Below are positions 57,071 through 64,000 of a stretch of 64,000 bases of DNA, piece after piece. The notes beneath the pieces are model-generated. The model was not told the DNA's origin and did no database searches. It worked only from the letters and a program-made list of their open reading frames with translations. The DNA is from Lepas anatifera. Taxonomy: Eukaryota > Arthropoda > Thecostraca > Lepadidae. The stretch is taken from contig JAOTON010001374.1 of assembly GCA_034440635.1 (NCBI GenBank), positions 248,001-312,000 on the forward strand, written 5' to 3'. Position numbers and translations under genes: made by a program. The first letter of the stretch is position 1. Every line of letters begins with the position of its first letter.

Positions 57071-57301
57071 TTAGGGGTATTATGGTAGTAGGCAGATCAC
57101 ATCTCGCGGTTCAAAGGATCACATTAGAAGGTCCACTGATCAAAGGGTCTAGTGTTCATAGGCTCTACACTTTGAAAGTTAGACCTTTTGAATAAGAAGT
57201 CCAACGTTCAAAAGGTCCAAAAAGGCGTGCTCAGATGCATGAGAGTGGGGTGCATGATGCCGCAGAGGCGTGCTAAGACACATGATAATAGGAGGAAATG
57301 A
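57071..57301. repeat. Degenerate short repeat (TTCAAAGGTC-like)
   Basis: From about 57100 to 57230, TCAAAGG, GAAGGTCCA, CAAAGGGTCTA, TTCATAGGCTC and TTCAAAAGGTCC recur every 15-20 bp in alternating orientation. No gene. An inverted copy lies at 60241-60473. Confidence 0.6.
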
Positions 57302-57425
57302 GGGTTAGGTTAGGTTAGGTTAGGTTAGGTTAGGTTAGGTTAGGTTAGGTTAGGTTAGGTTAGGTTAGGTCAGGTCAGGTCAGGTCAGGTCAGGTCAGGT
57401 CAGGTCAGGTCAGGTCAGGTCAGGT
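57302..57425. repeat. Interstitial (TTAGG)n followed by (TCAGG)n
   Basis: About 13 TTAGG units (to 57369), then about 11 TCAGG units with no spacer. TTAGG is the common arthropod telomere unit and TCAGG a known beetle variant. Being flanked by mobile elements, this array is interstitial. Confidence 0.97.
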
Positions 57426-57887
57426 GAAACCACACTTACACGAGCTCACTAAGACCAGACACCTACAGGCCTAGAGCCTCGTTAAGTCTGTATCCTTCAA
57501 CTTCAAGTTCAAGTTATTTTGAGCGTGAGGGTTTGCTGATGGATTTCTTCTTATCTCTTCGTGATTTTAATTTTCTGGTGGAATAAAATCACCACGTGGA
57601 GAGTTCGAGGCTGCTGGAAGCTTATTCCTAAAGTTGGAATGTTGATGTGTAGTTTGTTTATACATGCTGTTTCTTTCAGAATAATATGCACAATTCAGAG
57701 ATCCCCACCCCTCGTGTGTCATCTAGGTATATCATTAGAAACTGACATAGACTTACCTAGTTTCCATGGTCAAAATGTCATCTTGGTCAGATACCATGGA
57801 TATCATGGGTCGAACATTTCCAAAGGGGAGTACCATGGTCCGTTCAACTCCATTTCTTTCCAGTTACTACCATGAGGTTAGTAATAA
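57426..57887. other. Palindrome spacer, unassigned
   Basis: No recognised element. Several CCATGGT strings occur near 57760-57840. TTTCTTTCCAG at about 57853-57863 looks like a splice acceptor just before the open frame below. Confidence 0.4.
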
Positions 57888-58379
57888 GATTCATCATTTA
57901 AGCATGGGAGCCACTGTGCTTTAAGCAAAAAACTTGATGTAATCTTAAAAGGTCATTCTTTACCTGATGAACAGGACTATGCACTAGCTCAAGAAACTTT
58001 CAAATTTATTACTTCAACAAAACAATTCCATGAACCAAATAAACCAAAGAGAGGAAATTCCAACTTTGATTCTGAAGCTATTGTTAAAATTTATTGTTAC
58101 ACCTATCTAGCTACGCCAGTGTCTCAAGGATCAGCGGCATCAAATACCAGTGGTGGAGCTGACGGACCAGGCAGCGTTTTGAATGCAAAAGCATTGTGGA
58201 AATACCTAAGGGCACTTCAAGTTAAGCACATTTGTACTTTTGCACTTATTGTTATATTGTTTTGTTTTGTTTTTTTGGAAAGTACATGGTGTGGTATGGT
58301 ATACCATCTGGTTCTGAGTCTGCAATTTGTGTCTAACCCAGGGTACTTTAACTACGGGTACAACCAAGTTTCCTACTAA
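57888..58379 (+). CDS. Unrecognised open frame (163 codons, possible exon or element remnant)
   Basis: The frame is open from the stop cluster at 57873-57887 to TAA at about 58380. No ATG is near its start, and a TTTCTTTCCAG acceptor-like site lies 24 bases upstream of the stop cluster's end. It reads LPDEQDYALAQETFKFITS, then KPKRGNSNFDSEAIVKIYCY, a small-residue stretch (SAASNTSGGADGPGS) and ALWKYLRALQ. The last 50 codons look non-coding (hydrophobic, Phe-rich), so a true exon might end near the GTTAAG at about 58220. No family recognised. It is the only plausible coding sequence in the palindrome spacer. Confidence 0.25.
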   Translation, partial: DSSFKHGSHCALSKKLDVILKGHSLPDEQDYALAQETFKFITSTKQFHEPNKPKRGNSNFDSEAIVKIYCYTYLATPVSQGSAASNTSGGADGPGSVLNAKALWKYLRALQVKHICTFALIVILFCFVFLESTWCGMVYHLVLSLQFVSNPGYFNYGYNQVSY

Positions 58380-59396
58380 ATATAGTCCTCCCATGATGAC
58401 GTCACCGCCCTTTTCTACTAAGTTAAAGGAGATTCTACTAAGTTTTTGGAAGGATGAGCTGAAACATACCAAGTTTGGGCGTATTTGGCACCAATCTAGT
58501 ATAAATCGAAATCAACTTGTTTCACCCATTTGACAGTAACCTTGATCTCAACGGCGAGCAGCGTATTTTACGTAAATCTAATGAAAAATTATACCACTTC
58601 AAAGAATTTGTTGAAAGGGCATGCATTTATTTGATCAACTCAGGCCTACCTAATAGCCGAGAGAAATAAATTTACCTTCGCTCAAGAGATCACCGGTGTT
58701 TATTGTCTTCTGCTGCAAGTACCACCAACAGCCAATCAAAGGTCAGAAATCAACAGCCAATCAAAATCGAGATTAGTCTTACTGCAAACAGCTGTTAGTG
58801 CTGAACATGTCCTTATTTTGACACGCTCTGGAAAATTTGTAAAATAATATTCTTCACTGGAGTTTTTGCAAAACGTCTGATGGTTTCACAAATAAAAATC
58901 TTTTAGCTTTCTGTTCAGCCATATAAGTTTTGTTGATACAGTTCTAAAACAGGTTATTTAGAGCTTCGAAAAAGTGCAATTTCTCCAATGCCCTGCATAG
59001 TAACTGTAGTGCCTCTCCAGCCATGACGACCTAATGCTGCCAAACAACTTGAACGGGGTCTGGTCTAACCAGCAAGCAAGGTTTTTGGAAACATTATCTA
59101 AGGTGCAAGAGAGACCCAGTCTATCTAAGGTGCAAAGTATGGCAGCAAGCCAGACGAGTCACACCAGCCATCTAAAATTCTCACAGCCAGCCACAAAAAA
59201 TTTGCACCAATCTGCCATATACCAGTGAGAAAAACACACCCATTTCTTCCCACACGATGGAATGCTACCTCTCTTATTAGTTAGATAGTAAAGGATTTTA
59301 CAAGGCACCCTCCTATATCTTTATAACCATTCAGCCATTATATGTTTGGTTTTTAGTGTCATCTTCCTTGCGCTAGTCTTGCAAATTCGCACCTGG
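58380..59396. other. Palindrome spacer, unassigned
   Basis: About 1 kb with no recognised coding sequence or element end. CAACAGCCAATCAAA occurs twice (about 58727 and 58751), a small local repeat. Confidence 0.4.
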
Positions 59397-59645
59397 GCCC
59401 CATTTCATAAAAGGTGTAACTTATGCTTATAGCGTAGAAGTAGCATAATGCAGCGTAAAGTGAATAATACACCACAATCTTGTTTCACAAAAATGCAGCG
59501 TAAAATACAACTCCTTGCAAAGTTAGGCTGCTCTAAACTACGCTGTACTGGAATTCAGTGTAGAATATTGCCAATATTGTTTCATATAGCAGACAACAAG
59601 TATGTTGAATATGTAAAACATGCCTGAAAAGCTATGCAAGATATG
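59397..59645. mobile_element. End fragment of the 1305-bp DNA element, third copy
   Basis: Begins GGGCCCCATTTCATAAAAGG and matches the right terminus of 54301-55605 (read inverted) for about 245 bp. At AAGATAT it breaks off straight into GTTAGGTTAGG. Small differences (GTTAGGCTGC for GTTACGCTGC) show it is older or more diverged than the two complete copies. Confidence 0.88.
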
Positions 59646-59817
59646 TTAGGTTAGGTTAGGTTAGGTTAGGTTAGTTAGGTTAGGTTAGGTTAGGTTAGGT
59701 TAGGTTAGGTTAGGTTAGGTTAGGTTAGGTTAGGTTAGGTTAGGTTGGGTTAGGTTAGGTTAGGTTAGGTCAGGTCAGGTCAGGTCAGGTCAGGTCAGGT
59801 CAGGTCAGGTCAGGTCA
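59646..59817. repeat. Second (TTAGG)n then (TCAGG)n array
   Basis: About 25 TTAGG units with a single TTAGT and a TTGGG variant, then about 10 TCAGG units, in the same order and orientation as 57302-57425. Confidence 0.97.
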
Positions 59818-59951
59818 GTTGTGCATGCCCTTGGTCCCTATTTCCTAATCTGGGGACATCACCCCCTTTTCCAGATTCTGGGTGTGCCTCTGGTCTGGGT
59901 GCCACTTTGGGAAATGTTTTAGAAATATCCCCACATTCTGCAAGAAAATCC
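59818..59951. other. Short unique spacer between opposed arrays
   Basis: 134 bp of mixed sequence separating the TTAGG/TCAGG array from the CCTAA array. Nothing recognised. Confidence 0.5.
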
Positions 59952-60240
59952 CAAACCTAACCTAACCTAACCTAACCTAACCTAACCTAACCTAACCTAA
60001 CCTAACCCTAACCTAACCTAACCTAACCTAACCTAACCTAACCTAACCTAACCTAACCTAACCTAACACAACTCCAACCTGGCCTAACCTAACCTGGCAA
60101 CTCCAACCTAACCCAACTCAACCTAACCTAACCTAACCTAACCCAACTAACCCAACTAACCTAACCTAACCTAACCCAACCTAACCTAACCTAACCTAAC
60201 CTAACCTAACCTAACCTAACCTAACCTAACCTAACCTAAC
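59952..60240. repeat. Interstitial (CCTAA)n array, degenerate in the middle
   Basis: About 50 units in the opposite orientation to 59646-59817, with CTGGC/CAACTC variants at 60066-60120. It mirrors the left-arm TTAGG array but is longer and has no TCAGG (CCTGA) part. Confidence 0.96.
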
Positions 60241-60473
60241 CCTCATTTCCTCCTATTATCATGTGTCTTAGCACGCCTCTGCGGCATCATGCACCCCACT
60301 CTCATGCATCTGAGCACGCCTTTTTGGACCTTTTGAACGTTGGACTTCTTATTCAAAAGGTCTAACTTTCAAAGTGTAGAGCCTATGAACACTAGACCCT
60401 TTGATCAGTGGACCTTCTAATGTGATCCTTTGAACCGCGAGATGTGATCTGCCTACTACCATAATACCCCTAA

Positions 60474-60987
60474 CCCGGTGTCCTAACCAAACGGTCGCCG
60501 ACGGTCGCCAACCGTCGGCGACCGTCGGCGTCAGTTGCAAAGCGGTAATTTTGGAGGTTTGGCAGACAGAGGAAAGGTTCAGTTTTGGTAGCAATCTGGT
60601 AGCTCGGTTGCGACGAACTGTTGTTTACCAACAAACAAAACTTGACTTGGCATCAAGAACTATTAAAAGAACCATTTAGGAGAAAAAGGTAATCATGTTC
60701 AGTTTCCATAGATTTTTCAGCATGAATTCGAATTTGAATTATTATTCTAAAACATGCATTACATTTAGTGACTAAAAACAACAACAAATAACACGGATAT
60801 TGGCTTCTGACGCAGACCATCGTCGTCAAAAGTTGAACATTGTTCAACTTTTGCTGCGACGGGTTGCAACGCCGTGCGACGCGTTGCGGCAGTGCGTTTT
60901 GTGTTCTGACCGAAAATCCCGGTCGTTGCGGCAGATCGACGGCGTGTAACGCCTTGCGACGCGTTGCGTCTTGGTTAGGACACCGGG
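60474..60987. mobile_element. 514-bp MITE, inverted copy 2
   Basis: Same length and termini as 56557-57070, with single-base differences (for example GTAACGCC for the expected GCAACGCC near 60945). Part of the right arm. Confidence 0.9.
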
Positions 60988-61139
60988 CAAGTACCAGCAT
61001 CTTGATCTTGTTATTCTTCAAAGATGTTTACTCACTATTCCTTTCCCAGTTTCACGAAATTATAAGGTTCACAGGTCTTTCACAGTTCACTCATGATAAG
61101 TAAACACCTTTACCTTAGGGTTAACTTAGGTGTACGGGA

Positions 61140-61940
61140 CTTTCTGAGGCACGCCAGGTGCCTGTCTTGCCCGTTCTCATCGAGCTCAGTACAGGTAATG
61201 TTTCTAGACTAAGTTGGGAATGAATACATCAGATCAGCCCAGTGACGATCTATGTTGTTCTTGAAGCAGTTCGTGGACTAGGATTCGACGACCCAGTCCG
61301 GGAGACCGTTCCAATCTCTTACAGTGCGCACCCCAAAGTGGTTCCTCCGTGCCCTGGATACTGCTTGCGGTTTCCCAACCTTGAACCTGTGTCCACGTGT
61401 GGTACCGACTGGAGGGTCTAGGAAGAATTCTTCCTTACGCACGCCGAGCTGACCCCGCATGATCTTGTAGATGAAGATCATGTCACCCCTCTTGCGCCTA
61501 TACCAAAGCGATGGCAGCTTGAGGGTACGAAGTCGAAGCTCGTAGTCCAGGTCTCGCAAGGAGGGGACCAGCTTGGTGGCACGGCGTTGGACTCTCTACC
61601 AAAAGCTGGTCCGCCTTGTTAAACGGGCCCCAAATCACATTGGCGTACTACAGGTGGGGTCGCACTAAGGCTTTGTACAAGAGAGGCAGCACATGCTGGT
61701 CGACATGAACAAATGTCCTTCGAATTGCTCCAAGGATCTGGTTGGCTTTAAAAACAGCTGCGGCAGCATGTCTGCGGTACTTGAGTTGGTCATCTACAAA
61801 AACACCCAGATCCCTTTCGATGGTCACCGGAGCCAGTTGATTTCCGCCCATCTCATAGACTTGATGCTGGTTGTTGTGCCCAAGGTGGAGCAGACTGCAT
61901 TTGGAGATGTTGAATGGTAATAATAGCCACCTCCTCAGAC
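61140..61940 (-). pseudogene. CR1 RT C-terminal region, inverted copy
   Basis: Copy of 55611-56437. It shares the TAG after ALVRPHL and adds a new TAG in the codon after WVVES (about 61280), plus small indels near 61915-61935. It is therefore more damaged than the left-arm copy. Confidence 0.87.
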
Positions 61941-61944
61941 CAGG

Positions 61945-63248
61945 GCCCCATTTCATAAAAGGCGTAACTTATGCTTATAGCGTAGAAGTAGCATAATGCA
62001 GCGTAGAAAGTGAATAATACACCACAATCTTGTTTCACAAAAATGCAGCGTAAAATACAACTTCTTGCAAAGTTACGCTGCTCTAAACTACACTGTACTG
62101 GAATTCAGCGTAGAATATTGCCAATATTGTTTCATATAGCAGACAACATGTACGTTGAATATGTAAAACACGCCTGAAAACCTACGCAAGATATAGCAGC
62201 GTAACATTTATCAGACAATGAAGCAAAACATGAAAAATATATAATTTCTTATGAATTCTGAATCTGAAGCAAAATTAGATAGTGTAGTGAAGGACAAAAG
62301 AAGTCATGAATGTAAAATAAACTTAAATGGAAGTGTGTGCAAGTTTTTCCTTGCACAGGTATAAAGTGCAAGTTGCACATGCCAAATTGAGCTGATATGT
62401 AAAGTTCTACGGCCATTTGATATGCCAAAAATGATGATAGCTATTGATGCAAATACACAGGAAAGCTGACATTGATTTTTACTTTGACTTTCTGCCGTTA
62501 CTGTTATTTTACAGTCTAGCGAGGACAGAACCCTAGATAGGCTCACACTGACAAAGTGTTATATGGAGTCTATGGAGGGTAAAATTCAATTTAAGGTATC
62601 TGTCACCAACAAAATCCAAGCATCTCTACTGAGGCCTCTAGCGAAAATAATGTATACCTAGGTACCTAAGTACCAGCATCTTGATCTTGTTATTCTTCAA
62701 AGATGTTTACTCACTATTCATTTCCCAGTTTCACGAAATTATAAGGTTCACAGACCTTTCACACTTCAATCATGCTAAGTAAACACAATTCACCTAAAAT
62801 TCTACTGAACTACTCTCGCACAACAAGACAATAACCTTTTAGGACCTTCTTGACAGTAACTACCTAAAAAATGAGGTACGGCCAAAAACAAATCCGTCGT
62901 ATTTTTATTGAGTCAGCTGATAGTCCAGCTTCCGCCGCAGTACTTGTAAAAGTGCATTAGAAACTTAAACATCGAATAAGAGGAATTAAGTCAAATAATT
63001 TTCATTCAAATAATTTATTGAAATATATCTATGCAATTTTTCATGTTAATAAAGCAGTTAAACGCCATATTTGAAAGGGGTAATTCCATTCTGGCATTGG
63101 GCGTAATTCACGCCGCATTTGATATCTACGCCGCTTTCGCGTGAATGTCACCGCTCTTTGTGAAACGTGATTCTGAGTACGGCGTTACTTTGCAGGTGAA
63201 TGTGGTGTAAAACACGCCGCATTTCTACAACTTTTATGAAACGGGGGC
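61945..63248. mobile_element. 1304-bp non-autonomous DNA element, inverted copy 2
   Basis: Flanked by CCAGG at 61940-61944 and 63249-63253, the complement of the CCTGG flanks in the left arm. Body and termini match 54301-55605. Confidence 0.9.
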
Positions 63249-64000
63249 CCAGGACTCAAGCTTGTGTAGATCTTCCTGCAGAGCTCTAGCATCGGCTTGG
63301 ACTGCCCACCTCCCTGAACACTCTTCTTTGCATCATCGGCAAAAGGCGAATATTGCTTCCAAGTTCATCAGGCAGGTCTTTAATGAAGAGCACAAATGAC
63401 GTCGGGCCCAGGACCGATCCCCTGTGGGATGCCACTGGTTACTGGTGACCAGTCAGAAAGTGCACCATTCACTCTAATCTCTTTCCTTCCTGCCAGTAAG
63501 AAAGGCCTGCATCCAGCGGAGGATGCCGCCTCCTGCACTCCCATGCTGCTCAATTCTCCAAGATAAGTCGCTTGTGTGGCACAGAATCGAAGCTGCCTTG
63601 GAAAAGTCTCAAATACGCAACGTTGACTGGGAGACCATCTTCAAATCGCTCTTGTCCAGCTCTCCAAGCAGCTTAGTAGCTGGGTTGTACAAGACCCACG
63701 AGGAACAAAAACCATGTTGAGCGTTGCTCATCTTGGCCAGATTCCACCATATGGGCAAGAAGCACATCTCGGACGAGGGATTCCATCACTTTCGAAGGGA
63801 CCGATGTGAGGCTCACTGGTCTATAATTCGACGGACTGCTTCGGTCACCCTTTTATAAATTGGTACAACTTCAGCAACCTTCCAGTCACCAGGTAGCCTA
63901 CCAGTCGCGATGAGACTTCCTGTATATGGAACATTGCAGGGGAAAGCTCAGGGATCTAGTCTGCTCTTTCAGTACCCGAAGTGGTATGCTGTCAGGTCCA
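63249..64000 (-). pseudogene. CR1 reverse transcriptase, inverted copy, frameshifted
   Basis: Minus-strand copy of 53568-54300. Small insertions (for example CACTCTTCTTTGC near 63318, where the left arm implies CACTTTTGC) break the RT frame around the FADD box. The 65-codon plus-strand frame across it is a shadow. The copy runs off the window end. Confidence 0.87.

Larger units (their letters stand above)
60241..64000 (-). repeat. Right arm of a large inverted duplication
   Basis: Reverse complement of 53568-57301 with scattered substitutions and small indels. It contains the 514-bp MITE (60474-60987), the 119-bp segment, the CR1 C-terminal region (61140-61940), the 1304-bp DNA element (61945-63248) and part of the RT (63249-64000). 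It carries the same nested insertions at the same sites as the left arm, so it was copied after them. It continues past the window end. Confidence 0.95.

Noticed and set aside
57302..60240. True chromosome end
   Set aside because: The arrays are short and internal, point in both directions and are flanked on both sides by mobile elements.

Overview
The window looks like nuclear DNA from an arthropod. It is almost entirely repeats and mobile elements, and I found no intact host gene. The arthropod reading rests on interstitial (TTAGG)n arrays, on CR1-like and I-like LINEs, and on piggyBac-, PIF/Harbinger- and hAT-like non-autonomous DNA elements. A genus cannot be named from the sequence. Several reading frames open only from non-ATG codons, so few of them are likely to be real genes.

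Layout. (1) 1.3-21.1 kb is a composite repeat domain. Five arrays of a 50-bp minisatellite (about 190 units) alternate with longer interspersed modules, here called A, B and C. Three arrays open with a CAGTGGCGGATCC terminus resembling a hAT inverted repeat. The arrays are interrupted by a TTAA-flanked piggyBac-like element (5063-6313) and a tRNA-derived SINE with target duplication (6526-6714). (2) 21.6-33 kb holds LINEs: a 3' fragment of an I-like element, then a CR1-like element whose ORF2 carries a 2A-like ribosome-skipping motif before the endonuclease. A near full-length I-like LINE with a 12-bp target duplication splits that CR1-like element. (3) 33-39.4 kb is mostly unassigned sequence with two short DNA elements and a small Cys/Pro-rich frame. 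(4) 39.4-44.7 kb is GC-rich, with a triplet-rich minisatellite and two paralogous blocks that repeat a protein-like module on the minus strand. (5) 45.1-56.4 kb holds a 450-bp GGA tract, two minus-strand LINEs and a plus-strand CR1. DNA elements interrupt two of these LINEs with clean target duplications. (6) 53.57-64.0 kb is an imperfect inverted duplication with arms of about 3.7 kb around a 2.9-kb spacer. The spacer contains TTAGG arrays, two of which switch to TCAGG.

The elements record a relative history: LINE insertion, then DNA-element insertion into LINEs, then inverted duplication of the already interrupted CR1. The items most worth follow-up are the 2A motif, the link between the minisatellite and a transposon terminus, the palindrome with TTAGG/TCAGG arrays, and the unidentified minus-strand module at 40-44.6 kb.
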